Positions 32,440-40,055 of a stretch of 47,238 bases of DNA are shown in pieces; within the stretch, counting starts at the first letter, position 1; each line of letters starts with the position of its first letter. The DNA comes from Terriglobales bacterium (GTDB taxonomy: Bacteria; Acidobacteriota; Terriglobia; Terriglobales; Acidobacteriaceae). A program made the translations under genes and the position numbers. The stretch is from assembly GCA_015655585.1 (NCBI GenBank), contig JAATEV010000119.1, forward strand, positions 1 through 47,238, in the 5' to 3' direction. Under the pieces are notes generated by a model. That model ran no database searches. It was not told the DNA's origin and saw only the letters and a list, made by a program, of their open reading frames with translations.

Positions 32440-32458
32440 TTCGATTTAGGATTCGAGA

Positions 32459-32510
32459 CAACGCTCCTGTTGGGCCGCTTGATGCGGTCTTCAGGAGCGT
32501 TGGTGTTTTT
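32459..32510 (+). terminator. Rho-independent terminator after the DUF3761 gene
   Basis: CAACGCTCCTG (32459-32469) pairs perfectly with CAGGAGCGTTG (32492-32502), an 11-bp stem with a 22-base loop, followed by GTGTTTTT. It lies between convergent genes and ends nine bases before the M28 peptidase stop, so it may serve both directions. Confidence 0.8.
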
Positions 32511-32518
32511 AAGGGCTT

Positions 32519-33526
32519 TTACCGCTGATTGATGAGGCGGATCATTTCGAGGAAGAGGTCGCCGGAGATCTGGAGCGAGTGGGCGCTGATCTTGTCGAGG
32601 GTGTCCTGCGCGGTGTGGTGGTAGCCGTCGGGCGCGGTGAGGGTGTGGGGGCCGTAGTCGATGTCGATGATGTCGAGGACGGGGACGCCGCGCTGGGCGA
32701 AGGGAAGATGGTCGTCGGAGACCTGGGTCTCGTTTTTGAAGATGTAGGCGGAGTGGCCGGTGTTCTTTGCGGCGACCTTGAGCATGTCGAGCAGCCAGGG
32801 GGTGGAGTTGGCGTCGCGGTCGATGTTCAGGTCTTTGTCGGCGCACATGTCGGCGACCATGAAGGCTTTGATTTTGCCCAGCGTGCCGTCGTTGGCCCAC
32901 TTGGCGGCGAGGTGGCGGGTGCCGTAGAGGGAGTCGGTGCTGGTCCACTCCTTGACAGCCTCTTCGCCGTCGTCGAAGACGAGCCATACCGAGTAGCCCT
33001 CGGGAGGATGCGTGCGGAGGACGTTGCCGATCTCGATGAGCAGCGCGGTGGTGGCCGCGCCGTCGTTGGCTCCGAAGAAGTCGATGTCGCGGAGCGGGTA
33101 GTTGGTTTCGTAGTGGCTGGCCAGAACGATGATGCCGTCTTTTTTGCCGGGATACTTCACGATGTAGTTACGCATCGTCTGGAACCCGGCGGGAGTGCTG
33201 GCGGTGAAGGTGTCGGTCTCGACGTGGCCTTTGGCGGCTTCGGCGGCGAAGTGCTGCTTGATGAACTCTTCGGCCTTGAGGTGGCCGGGGGAGCCGTTGA
33301 AACGCTTCGGCGCGGCTTGGAGGAGTTGCTGGGTGAGCGTGTAGGCGGCCTGTCCGTTGAAGCGGGGCTGCTGGGCGTGGAGATTTGTCGCCGAGAGAAA
33401 GAGAACAAGCAACGACAAGAGCAACCGCAGGTCATTCCACTTAGTAACTTGCGACTCAGAAGCTCGCAAAATGAGCGAACTGCTTCGCTCAGGATGACGG
33501 TTCTTCCTGTAGACGGGGGAGATCAT
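32519..33526 (-). CDS. M28-family zinc peptidase, exported, coupled to tatC
   Basis: 335 residues from ATG 33526, which overlaps the tatC stop (ATGA). The catalytic domain shows the M28 metal ligands in order: LASHYETN (His), GANDGAATTALLIEIG (bridging Asp), FDDGEEAVKEW (Glu pair), VADMCADKD (Asp) and the late His in DGYHHTAQDTLDKI. M28 enzymes are aminopeptidases or glutaminyl cyclases; DHLPFAQRGVPVLDIID fits the glutaminyl-cyclase-like branch. The hydrophobic signal segment LLLSLLVLFLSATNLHAQQ starts only at about residue 35. The residues before it are encoded by a palindromic repeat, so the native start may have been nearer that segment. Confidence 0.88.
   Translation of the reverse strand: MISPVYRKNRHPERSSSLILRASESQVTKWNDLRLLLSLLVLFLSATNLHAQQPRFNGQAAYTLTQQLLQAAPKRFNGSPGHLKAEEFIKQHFAAEAAKGHVETDTFTASTPAGFQTMRNYIVKYPGKKDGIIVLASHYETNYPLRDIDFFGANDGAATTALLIEIGNVLRTHPPEGYSVWLVFDDGEEAVKEWTSTDSLYGTRHLAAKWANDGTLGKIKAFMVADMCADKDLNIDRDANSTPWLLDMLKVAAKNTGHSAYIFKNETQVSDDHLPFAQRGVPVLDIIDIDYGPHTLTAPDGYHHTAQDTLDKISAHSLQISGDLFLEMIRLINQR
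33431..33498. repeat. Multi-hairpin repeat translated as the peptidase N-terminus
   Basis: GTCATTCC (33431-33438) pairs with GGATGAC (33492-33498), enclosing TTGCGA/TCGCAA (33449-33454 with 33464-33469) and GAGCGAA-CTGC-TTCGCTC (33473-33490). On the minus strand this reads NRHPERSSSLILRASESQVT, a translation typical of intergenic palindromic repeats found in many genomes. The outer-stem-plus-two-hairpins design resembles the repeat at 11595-11653. Confidence 0.65.
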
Positions 33527-34317
33527 GCGGTTGTCTTCTCGCGTGCCTTGCGGCGGTCGGGATGGACGAGGAAGGCCACGCCTACGCCGATCATGTAGAG
33601 CGCGAGCATGGGCAAGGCGAAGAGGCACATGCCGAAGGGGTCGGGCGTGGGGCAGATGACGGCGGCGATGATGAAGATCACCATGATCGCGTATTTAATG
33701 TGCTTGAGCAGGAATTTGCCGTCGACGATGCCGAAGACCGAGAGAAAGAAGATGAGGACGGGAAGCTCGAAGGTGACGCCAAGCCCGAGGATCACGGAGA
33801 GGAAGAAGCTGGTGTAGTCCTCGGTGGTGATGACCGGGTGGAACTTTTTGCTGAAGTCGAGGATCAGCACCTTCATGGCGCCGGGCAGGACCCAGCCGTA
33901 GCCGAACCAGACACCCGAGAGGAAGAGGACGATGGTCGCGGCCATGAAGGGGACAACGTAGCGCTTCTCGTTCGAGTACATGGCGGGAGCGATGAAGAGC
34001 CAGACCTGGTAAAGGACGAATGGGCTGGCGAAGACGGCTCCGAGAACGAACGAGGTCTTGAGGTAGACGTTGAGGCCGTCGGTGGGATGAAGTGTGGCGA
34101 GGGAGCCAAGGCCGAGAGCGGTGTAGGGCCTCATGATGAGGTCAAAAAGCTGCTCGTGGAAGGCGTAAGCGATGATGAAGCCGATGAGCAGATAGTAGAT
34201 GGAGTGGATGATGCGCTTGCGGAGCTCGGTTAGGTGCTCCATCAGGCTCATGCCGGGAAGATCTGCGCGGTCGCTGATGGCGTTGCGGGCGCGGTCGATG
34301 GGGTCGAGATCAGCCAT
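33523..34317 (-). CDS. tatC: Twin-arginine translocase subunit TatC
   Basis: Inner-membrane receptor for twin-arginine signal peptides. 264 residues, six helices. MSLMEHLTELRKRIIHSIYYL is the cytoplasmic signal-peptide-binding start (its HLTELR motif is conserved in TatC). NVYLKTSFVLGAVFASPFVLYQVWLFIAP and EKRYVVPF follow, then GLGVTFELPVLIFFLS with the conserved Phe-Glu, and AVICPTPDPFGMCLFALPML with the family's P-x-PD. The start overlaps the tatB stop by eight bases and the stop overlaps the next peptidase start, so three genes are translationally coupled. Confidence 0.96.
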   Translation of the reverse strand: MADLDPIDRARNAISDRADLPGMSLMEHLTELRKRIIHSIYYLLIGFIIAYAFHEQLFDLIMRPYTALGLGSLATLHPTDGLNVYLKTSFVLGAVFASPFVLYQVWLFIAPAMYSNEKRYVVPFMAATIVLFLSGVWFGYGWVLPGAMKVLILDFSKKFHPVITTEDYTSFFLSVILGLGVTFELPVLIFFLSVFGIVDGKFLLKHIKYAIMVIFIIAAVICPTPDPFGMCLFALPMLALYMIGVGVAFLVHPDRRKAREKTTA

Positions 34318-34918
34318 GATAGGGGACCTCGTTCGCCGTCGTTTCGGCGGGTTCGGGATCGTTCGGGATGGATTCGAGAACGGTGGATATAGCGGAGCTG
34401 CCGACGGGAAGACCAGTGGCGGGAGGCATCATCTTGAGGCCGCCGGATTCGGCGATGGGAAGCGGCTCGGCGGCATCTTCGACGTATGCCGCGGCAGGGT
34501 CGCAGGCCGAGACGTCGAGCGGATGACGGTAGGAGTCGTACACGTGGTCATCCTCGGGGAACTCGGGCTCGGGCCGATAGGTTTTGAAGGGCTCCTCCTT
34601 CTCGGTTGTCTCAGCCGTCTCGGCGGAGGTCTCGGCAACGGCAGCAGCCTCCGGGGTGATTTCGCTGTGGACGGAGGGATGCTCGGGCAGGGCGGGCGTG
34701 GCGGGAGCGGCAGCCTGCATGGCGGCGATCTTCTTCTTCTGCTCCTCCTGCTCGGCGATGCGGAGTTCGTCTTCCATCTGGATACGGAACTCGTTGGAGG
34801 CGCGGCGGAACTCTGCCATCAGCTTGCCGAGCTGACGGGCAAGCTCCGGCAGCCGCTTCGGGCCGAAGAGGATCAAGGCCAGAATGACGAGGAGAGCGCT
34901 GTCCTGAAAGCTGGGCAT
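34310..34918 (-). CDS. tatB: Twin-arginine translocase TatA/TatB-type subunit
   Basis: 202 residues: one N-terminal helix (SALLVILALILFGPKRLPELA) with the FGPK-RLPEL hinge of TatA/B proteins, an amphipathic helix with LARQLGKLMAEFRRASNEF, then a long acidic, Pro/Ala/Glu-rich tail of about 130 residues. The tail length and position next to tatC favour TatB. The FGPKRLPEL hinge is seen in both types, so a dual TatA/B role is possible; no other TatA is in view. A -10-like TATCAT (34930-34935) with TTGTTC 17 bases farther upstream lies directly before the start. Confidence 0.88.
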   Translation of the reverse strand: MPSFQDSALLVILALILFGPKRLPELARQLGKLMAEFRRASNEFRIQMEDELRIAEQEEQKKKIAAMQAAAPATPALPEHPSVHSEITPEAAAVAETSAETAETTEKEEPFKTYRPEPEFPEDDHVYDSYRHPLDVSACDPAAAYVEDAAEPLPIAESGGLKMMPPATGLPVGSSAISTVLESIPNDPEPAETTANEVPYHG

Positions 34919-34929
34919 AGATAGACCTC

Positions 34930-34958
34930 ATGATACGGCTAACGCCGCACAGGAACAA
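34930..34958 (-). promoter_or_regulatory. Candidate tat operon promoter
   Basis: On the minus strand TTGTTC (34953-34958) and TATCAT (34930-34935) are 17 bases apart. The -10 matches 5 of 6 and the -35 matches 3 of 6. Transcription would start about five bases before the tatB ATG (34918). GAGG at 34926-34929 could instead be a ribosome-binding site, in which case the promoter lies farther upstream. Confidence 0.3.
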
Positions 34959-35140
34959 ATAGATGCTCGTGCTTGATCCTGTTGTAAAATTTGTAGTGTA
35001 GAGCTTTGCGCTGTTCCTGGATAGGAGCAGGGGCGGCAGGATGAAAGATGCATCGTTTCCATGCAGCTTGCGTCCAATTTAAATACGGGCGGCCCGATGG
35101 CCGACCGGGCGGTAAAGTAGTAGGGTACGAGTGATTTTTG

Positions 35141-35272
35141 GGCTGCAACATCCCCGTGGATTGGGCGAAGGCTTGAAGGAGCCGGAACAGCGAATCCACT
35201 GCAGCCTCGCAGTGAATGCTTTCAACATCCCCGTCTCGAAGGTGAGAAGACGCAGCGGCCCCAAACCAAAGC
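35141..35272 (+). ncRNA. NAD+-I riboswitch (nadA motif), two tandem domains
   Basis: Domain 1 (35141-35206): GGCTGC/GCAGCC outer stem, CAACATCCCCGT at 35146-35157, GTGGATT (35156-35162) pairing with AATCCAC (35193-35199), an inner GGCT/AGCC hairpin, and CAGCGAA. Domain 2 (35218-35272): the identical CAACATCCCCGT at 35223-35234, a GTCTC/GAGA-GAC hairpin, CAGCG and a GCTTT/AAAGC closing stem. These features match the published nadA motif/NAD+-I riboswitch known from acidobacteria, as I recall it. It ends 33 bases before the nadA start, so it probably controls translation or termination in response to NAD+. The remaining upstream 220 bases (34919-35140) show no gene. Confidence 0.88.
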
Positions 35273-35305
35273 CAATCGACCTTGTGAGACTGAAGGCGGA
35301 GTGCT

Positions 35306-36460
35306 TTGAACGGATTACTGGAGTTTGACCCGGCCGTTGCCGTGGTTGAGACCGCTGGAGAGAGCTGCTCTCTCGATAACTATCTTTCGCAACCCGACCA
35401 CACAATGGATGCTCGGATAGCGGAAGCACGCGCCAAACTGGGCACGGACGTCGTTCTGCTGGGGCATCACTACCAGCGCGACGAGGTGATCCGGTTTGCC
35501 GACTACACCGGCGACAGCTATAAACTCTCGAAGATCGCTTCGCAGACCGACTCGAAGTACATGATCTTCTGCGGCGTCCACTTTATGGCCGAGACCGCCG
35601 ACGTGCTGGCCAAGCCGTGGCAGCATGTGATTCTGCCGGATTTGAATGCGGGCTGTTCGATGGCCGATATGGCCGAGATCGGGCAGGTGGAGGATTGCTG
35701 GGACGCGCTGGAGCGCGCCGGGCTTACCTCCGAAGCTGCGGGCGGGTTGATTCCTTTGACTTATATGAACTCCGCGGCGGCGATCAAGGCGTTCTGCGGT
35801 GAGCGCGGCGGACTGGTGTGCACGTCGTCGAATGCGCGTGGGGCCTTTGACTGGGCGTTTGCGCGGGCGAAGAAGATCTTGTTCCTGCCGGACCAGCATC
35901 TGGGCCGCAACACGGCGTTTGCGATGGGGATTCCGCTGAACGAGATGGTGGTGTGGGACCCGTACCAGATCAACGGCGGCGTCACGCCGGATCGGCTGAA
36001 GGCGGCGAAGGTGATTCTGTGGAAGGGCCACTGCTCGGTGCATCAGCGGTTTCTGCCGGAGCATGTGGACCGCGTGCGCCGCGAGGAGCCGGGGATGCAG
36101 GTGGTCGTGCATCCGGAGTGCCGCTGGGAGGTCTGCCAGAAGGCGGATGCGGTCGGCTCGACGGAGCGGATTATCGAGGTGATCGAGAAGGCCCCGGAGG
36201 GTTCGAGCTTTGCCGTGGGTACGGAGATCCACCTGGTGAATCGGCTGGCGAGGCAGTTCGCCCCGCTGGGCAAGCGGGTGATTACGCTGGACGATGCGGG
36301 CTGCCTGTGTACGACGATGTACAGAATTTCTCCGCAGCATCTGGCATGGGCGTTGGAGAACCTGGTCGAGGGCAGGGTGGTCAATCACATCAAGGTGGAC
36401 GAGGATGTGAAGGAATGGGCGCGTGTGGCGCTCGACCGGATGCTGGAGATAAAGGCTTGA
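35306..36460 (+). CDS. nadA: Quinolinate synthase
   Basis: [4Fe-4S] enzyme joining iminoaspartate and dihydroxyacetone phosphate to quinolinate, second step of NAD synthesis. 384 residues. Cluster-binding cysteines lie in IFCGVHFMAETADVL, GLVCTSSNARG and LDDAGCLCTTM. LLGHHYQRDEVIRFADYTGDS and HPECRWEVC are further conserved blocks. TTG 35306 with GCGGAG four bases upstream is the only start before the conserved region apart from ATG 35405, so a TTG start is likely. The N-terminus is about 30 residues longer than minimal NadA. It is preceded by the NAD+-I riboswitch and overlaps the next gene by four bases. Confidence 0.95.
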   Translation: MNGLLEFDPAVAVVETAGESCSLDNYLSQPDHTMDARIAEARAKLGTDVVLLGHHYQRDEVIRFADYTGDSYKLSKIASQTDSKYMIFCGVHFMAETADVLAKPWQHVILPDLNAGCSMADMAEIGQVEDCWDALERAGLTSEAAGGLIPLTYMNSAAAIKAFCGERGGLVCTSSNARGAFDWAFARAKKILFLPDQHLGRNTAFAMGIPLNEMVVWDPYQINGGVTPDRLKAAKVILWKGHCSVHQRFLPEHVDRVRREEPGMQVVVHPECRWEVCQKADAVGSTERIIEVIEKAPEGSSFAVGTEIHLVNRLARQFAPLGKRVITLDDAGCLCTTMYRISPQHLAWALENLVEGRVVNHIKVDEDVKEWARVALDRMLEIKA

Positions 36461-36888
36461 GCAAGACGTTTACGTTGGGCGAAGCGCAGATGGTTTTGCC
36501 CGTGGTTGAGGCTCTGCTGCTGAAGGCTCGCGCGGCCGGAGTCAAGGCCGGTGAGCTGGAGGCGGAGATGCAGGACCTGAGCCAGCGAATCTTTCTGGCG
36601 GGCGGCATGTATGTCGACGTTACGGTGGCGGCGCGGCGTAGGGCGGAGCACGACAAGGCCGTTCAGGAGGCCAAGGACACCCTGACGGAGATCGAGGAGA
36701 TCGGCGTGCAGGTGAAGGACCTGAAGCGAGGGCTGCTGGACTTTCCTTTTGTGCTCGATGGCAAGACCGTGCTGCTGTGCTGGAAGCTGGGTGAGAAGGA
36801 GATCGGATACTGGCACTCGCCGGAGGACGGCTTCGAGGGACGTAAGCCGCTGGACGCACGGTTTGGGAAGAACGAGCGGCTGAACTAG
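36457..36888 (+). CDS. DUF2203-family protein
   Basis: 143 residues, function unknown. TTG 36457 overlaps the nadA stop (TTGA), and GGAGATAAAGG precedes it, a good ribosome-binding site for this start. The protein begins SKTFTLGEAQMVLPVVEALL, has a long helical central part with EIEEIGVQVKDLKRGLLDFP, and ends with DGKTVLLCWKLGEKEIGYWH. This pattern (TLxEA..LPxV.., then IGxQVKDL..GLVDFP, then LCWKxGE) is typical of DUF2203. It is probably co-transcribed and translationally coupled with nadA, so it is also under the NAD+ riboswitch. Confidence 0.85.
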   Translation: MSKTFTLGEAQMVLPVVEALLLKARAAGVKAGELEAEMQDLSQRIFLAGGMYVDVTVAARRRAEHDKAVQEAKDTLTEIEEIGVQVKDLKRGLLDFPFVLDGKTVLLCWKLGEKEIGYWHSPEDGFEGRKPLDARFGKNERLN

Positions 36889-36942
36889 GGTTCGAAGCTG
36901 GGGTTTGGCGGCGCGGGATGTTTTCTCGTTACACTGGTTCTT

Positions 36943-37371
36943 ATGTTGGCGAACGAAGCCAGATCATTCCGTGAGCTTTGCCAGAAGAACGGGATTGCCG
37001 TCACGCAGCAGCGCCGGGTTCTGTACGGCGTGATGAAGACCATGCATGGCCATCCGAGTCCGGAGGAGGTCTATGTCGAGGTCAAGAAGAAGGTGCCTTC
37101 GATCTCGCTGGCGACCGTTTATAAGAACATCCATCTGTTTGTGGAGAGCGGGGTCTTCCGCGAGGTGAGTATGCATCATGGCTCGCTGCGTGTGGAGATG
37201 AACGACGAGGTGCATCACCACATGGTGTGCTCGCGGTGCAAGGAGATCAGCGACATCGGGGAGCAGGAGCTGGGGTTGTTGGCGAAAAAAGAGACGCTGC
37301 CTGGTGGGTTTCTGGTGGAGCGGTATTCGGTGGATGTGATTGGCGTTTGCTCTAAGTGTCAGGGTAAGTAA
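36943..37371 (+). CDS. Fur-family metalloregulator (PerR-like)
   Basis: 142-residue DNA-binding repressor. The winged helix includes RELCQKNGIAVTQQRRVLYGVM and recognition-helix sequence PSISLATVYKNIHLFVESGV. The dimerisation domain has the His-rich metal site VHHHMVCSRCKEISDI and a C-terminal CSKC, so the two CxxC pairs of a structural zinc site are complete. Features fit PerR or a PerR-like Fur, but peroxide or metal sensing is not decided by sequence. The Shine-Dalgarno is poor. It converges on an M28 peptidase gene, with hairpin element copy B in between. No recognisable Fur or PerR box lies upstream. Confidence 0.9.
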   Translation: MLANEARSFRELCQKNGIAVTQQRRVLYGVMKTMHGHPSPEEVYVEVKKKVPSISLATVYKNIHLFVESGVFREVSMHHGSLRVEMNDEVHHHMVCSRCKEISDIGEQELGLLAKKETLPGGFLVERYSVDVIGVCSKCQGK

Positions 37372-37393
37372 CTTTTTCAGGCACAAAATATTC

Positions 37394-37588
37394 TGTCCTG
37401 CCGGACGGGCGCCCTTACGCCGGGCGGGCGGCACTTCGTGCGGTATGTCGCTTCGCGTGGGCCTCCCGTTGGTCGGCGGGGATGATTATGCCGAGCAACG
37501 CGAGGCCCCATGTTGCTGATCCTGCCCAGACCGGTACACCTGTCACTAAGTGACCGCTCGCCGCGTAGGCGACCCGTCCGGCAGGATA
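37394..37588. repeat. Hairpin element with terminal inverted repeats, copy B (195 bp)
   Basis: TGTCCTGCCGGAC (37394-37406), identical to copy A, and GTCCGGCAGGATA (37576-37588), one mismatch, form the ends. The next stem is GGGC / GACCC and the inner stem involves CACTTCGTG and CACTAAGTG. The centre pairs GGGCCTCCCGTTGGTCGG with CCGAGCAACGCGAGGCCC-type sequence at 16 of 18. The central CCGAGCAACGCGAGG is shared with copy A. It ends seven bases before the minus-strand M28 stop at 37596. Confidence 0.8.
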
Positions 37589-37595
37589 AATTCCT

Positions 37596-38660
37596 TTATT
37601 TCTTCATCGCAGGAACCGGCCTGCCGCCGGGGTTCCATTGCGGTTTCCAGTCTGAGTTCGCCAGCCAGCGGATGGGCTCGATCATGGACGCGATGGCGTT
37701 GGTCATGTGGTCGAAGTCGATGGTGCGAAGCTCGTCGCTCGGCTGGTGGTAGTCCGTGTGCAGGCCGAAGCTTGAGACCGTATGGGCGATGATGCCTTGC
37801 AGCGCTAGCTCGTAGTTGTCCGAGCGCCGGAAGAACTGCTCCTTCGGATGCGGATCGTTGACCAGGTGCGCGCCGTGCGCGGCCAGCGTGGGGCCGAGGT
37901 TCGAGCGGTCGAAGCCGGTGAGCCAGAGCGTGCCCTCGGGGACCGCGGGATCGGGGCGGCCGATCATCTCGAACTCAAGATTGGCGACGATGTTTGCGAG
38001 TGGCACGGGCGGCCGTTGCAGGAAAGCATGATCGCCGAAGCCGCCGATCTCCTCCGAGCCGAAGAGCGCGAAGACGATGGTGCGCTTCGGGCGTGGGCCG
38101 CTGGCCAGAATGTGAGCGAGCGCCAACACGGCGGTGGTGCCGGAGGCGTCGTCGTCCGCGCCGTTGTAGATGCGGTCTCCGGTGCCCGGCAGCAGCATTC
38201 CCAGATGATCGAGATGCGCGGTGAGCAGGATGGCTTCGTTCGGGGACGAGCTGCCGCGCAAAACCGCGACGGCGTTCCACGTCTCCTTGTGCGGTGTGCT
38301 CTCCATCCTGGCGAAGAGCTGTTGCAACTGCGGCGGCAGAGGATCGGGCAGGGGAGACTTCTGCAGAAAGGTTCCGTTCTCGCCTCCGGGTTCGAGACCA
38401 AGCGATTGAAACTGTGCCGCGGCGAAGAGTGCGGCGATGTGCTCGTCGCGTGTGGCGGAGCCGCGGCCATGGAGCGCGTCGTCGGCGAGGAACTCCATAT
38501 CGGCATGGACTTCCCGTTGAATATTGGATGAAGCCGAAGCCTTTTTTGTGTCTGCTGCGTCGAACGAGTGGGCTGGCTGCTCCGATGTGGCATGGACGAC
38601 GGCGCAGAAGAAGAGAGCGCAAACTGCAACGATGGAAGGCAGAGGCTTCGGTCGAACCAT
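37596..38660 (-). CDS. Exported M28-family zinc peptidase
   Basis: 354 residues from ATG 38660. Signal peptide MVRPKPLPSIVAVCALFFCAVVHA. The metal-binding blocks in order are LTAHLDHLGM (His), GADDDASGTTAVLALAHI (bridging Asp), FGSEEIGGFGDHAF (Glu pair), EFEMIGRPD (Asp) and the late His in HTDYHQPSDELRTIDFDHM. This is a complete M28 aminopeptidase-type active site. The start was chosen because TATAAT (38668-38673 on this strand) lies just upstream, giving a leaderless transcript; the open frame to 38759 has no family features. Divergent from the lactonase gene, and distinct in sequence from the other M28 peptidase at 32519. Confidence 0.9.
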   Translation of the reverse strand: MVRPKPLPSIVAVCALFFCAVVHATSEQPAHSFDAADTKKASASSNIQREVHADMEFLADDALHGRGSATRDEHIAALFAAAQFQSLGLEPGGENGTFLQKSPLPDPLPPQLQQLFARMESTPHKETWNAVAVLRGSSSPNEAILLTAHLDHLGMLLPGTGDRIYNGADDDASGTTAVLALAHILASGPRPKRTIVFALFGSEEIGGFGDHAFLQRPPVPLANIVANLEFEMIGRPDPAVPEGTLWLTGFDRSNLGPTLAAHGAHLVNDPHPKEQFFRRSDNYELALQGIIAHTVSSFGLHTDYHQPSDELRTIDFDHMTNAIASMIEPIRWLANSDWKPQWNPGGRPVPAMKK

Positions 38661-38667
38661 TGCGCCG

Positions 38668-38673
38668 ATTATA
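38668..38673 (-). promoter_or_regulatory. TATAAT -10 box placed for a leaderless peptidase mRNA
   Basis: A perfect TATAAT on the minus strand ends eight bases before the ATG at 38660, so transcription would begin at or next to the A of the start codon. No good -35 is visible 16-18 bases upstream. No Shine-Dalgarno precedes this ATG, consistent with a leaderless mRNA. Confidence 0.4.
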
Positions 38674-38739
38674 GATGAGCGGAAATTTATCAGAGGCGAG
38701 AGCAATGCTGCGATGATAGAGGCAGGGACGAGAACGGGA

Positions 38740-39963
38740 ATGGCGAAGTCTGGATGCAAACGCCGGGTATGCGCGGCGATCGTTGTGGTGGGACTGTCTG
38801 CTCTGGCAGGATGCGGCGGCGGGTTCTTTCAGCCGGTGAATAACAGCGGCGGCGGTTCGGGCGGCGGCAGCGGAGCGGCGACGGGCAACACCGTCTATGT
38901 GGCGAACCTGACGAAGAGCTCGCTGAATGGATTCACCGTGGTTCCCGCGGTTGCCGCTGCTGCGGCAACTGCGACGACTCCGGCGGTCTCGGCCACGCCT
39001 GCGAACCTTACATCGATCTCCAATCTGCCGATGTCGATCAGCTATCAACCGCTTGGGATGGTCGTGTCGCCGAATAATTCGTTTCTGTATGTCAGCTCGT
39101 TGAGCGGTATTTATCTGTATGCGATCAACTCCAACGGCTCACTCACGGCCTCGGCGGCGGACCCGCGGCCTGCCGGTGTCTATGCGGTTTCGATGGCGAT
39201 CACGCCGGACGGGAAATGGCTGATTGCGCTGGATGGAACGACGCAGCAACTGGATATCTTCCAGGTCAATACCAGCACCGGTGCGTTGAACACGGTTACG
39301 GCAGCGGCGCCCTACTCGATCAAGTCGGGTACGTGGACGCCGACCTCGCTGTGCATCTCGCCGAACGGGCAGTTGATCTTTGCCTCGCTGGGAACGGCGG
39401 GCGATGTTGCCTTCACGTTCAACACCAGCACGGGCATCGCGACGAATACAGCTCTGTTGCAGATGCCGACGATCACGACCTCCGACTATGGCCTTGCGGT
39501 CGATAGCAAGGGGGCCTATCTCTATATCGCGCGCAGCGGAACGCAGGGTGGCGTGGCCGTGTACAGTATCGGCGGCAATGGAACGTTGACCGGGGTTACG
39601 GGCTCGCCGTTTGCCGCGGGACTGGGGACCTACGCGGTGCAACTGGACAGCACGGGGAGCTACGTCTACGCGGCGAACCGGACGGACGGGACGATCTCGG
39701 GGTACTCCATTACGCCGGGCTCGACTACGCTGGGGCTGACGTTGAAGCAGGTGAGCGGCTCTCCATTTGCGGCCGGATCGGCGGTGCAGTCGCTCGGCAT
39801 GGATCGCACGGGAGGGTATCTACTGGCAGCGTCGCTGGGCGGCTCGCCGGACCTTGAGATGTTCGGGCTAGATGCGGACGTGCCGGGACAACTGGATTCG
39901 GTCGTCTCGGTCATCACCGATAGCGACCCTGCCGGAGCGTACTCGCTGGTGATGACGCACTGA
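38740..39963 (+). CDS. Lactonase-family beta-propeller lipoprotein
   Basis: 407 residues from ATG 38740 (MAKSGCKRRVCAAIVVVGLSALAGCGGG), with a lipoprotein signal and lipobox LAGC. The mature part starts with a Gly/Ser linker, then repeated blades: NTVYVANLTKSSLNGFTV, then GMVVSPNNSFLYVSS, CISPNGQLIFAS, LAVDSKGAYLYIARS and AANRTDGTISGYSI. The pattern belongs to the seven-bladed 6-phosphogluconolactonase-like family (lactonase, PF10282), whose secreted acidobacterial members mostly have unknown substrates. ATG 38713 is an alternative start adding nine residues. Divergent from the M28 peptidase with an 80-base gap. Confidence 0.85.
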   Translation: MAKSGCKRRVCAAIVVVGLSALAGCGGGFFQPVNNSGGGSGGGSGAATGNTVYVANLTKSSLNGFTVVPAVAAAAATATTPAVSATPANLTSISNLPMSISYQPLGMVVSPNNSFLYVSSLSGIYLYAINSNGSLTASAADPRPAGVYAVSMAITPDGKWLIALDGTTQQLDIFQVNTSTGALNTVTAAAPYSIKSGTWTPTSLCISPNGQLIFASLGTAGDVAFTFNTSTGIATNTALLQMPTITTSDYGLAVDSKGAYLYIARSGTQGGVAVYSIGGNGTLTGVTGSPFAAGLGTYAVQLDSTGSYVYAANRTDGTISGYSITPGSTTLGLTLKQVSGSPFAAGSAVQSLGMDRTGGYLLAASLGGSPDLEMFGLDADVPGQLDSVVSVITDSDPAGAYSLVMTH

Positions 39964-40055
39964 GCGGCGGCGGTGCCGGTTTATGTACGGACTGGGCGAA
40001 TTTACAGCGAATTCCCCAGAATCCTCAGCGCTGGCCGGTAGTATGGAAGACAGCG

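Noticed and set aside
32579..33598. A plus-strand open frame of about 340 codons opposite the M28 peptidase
   Set aside because: Val/Gly/Glu-rich complement of a clear peptidase gene, no ribosome-binding site.
35131..35328. A 65-codon open frame before nadA
   Set aside because: It lies inside the riboswitch, and its sequence is explained by the conserved RNA, not by protein conservation.
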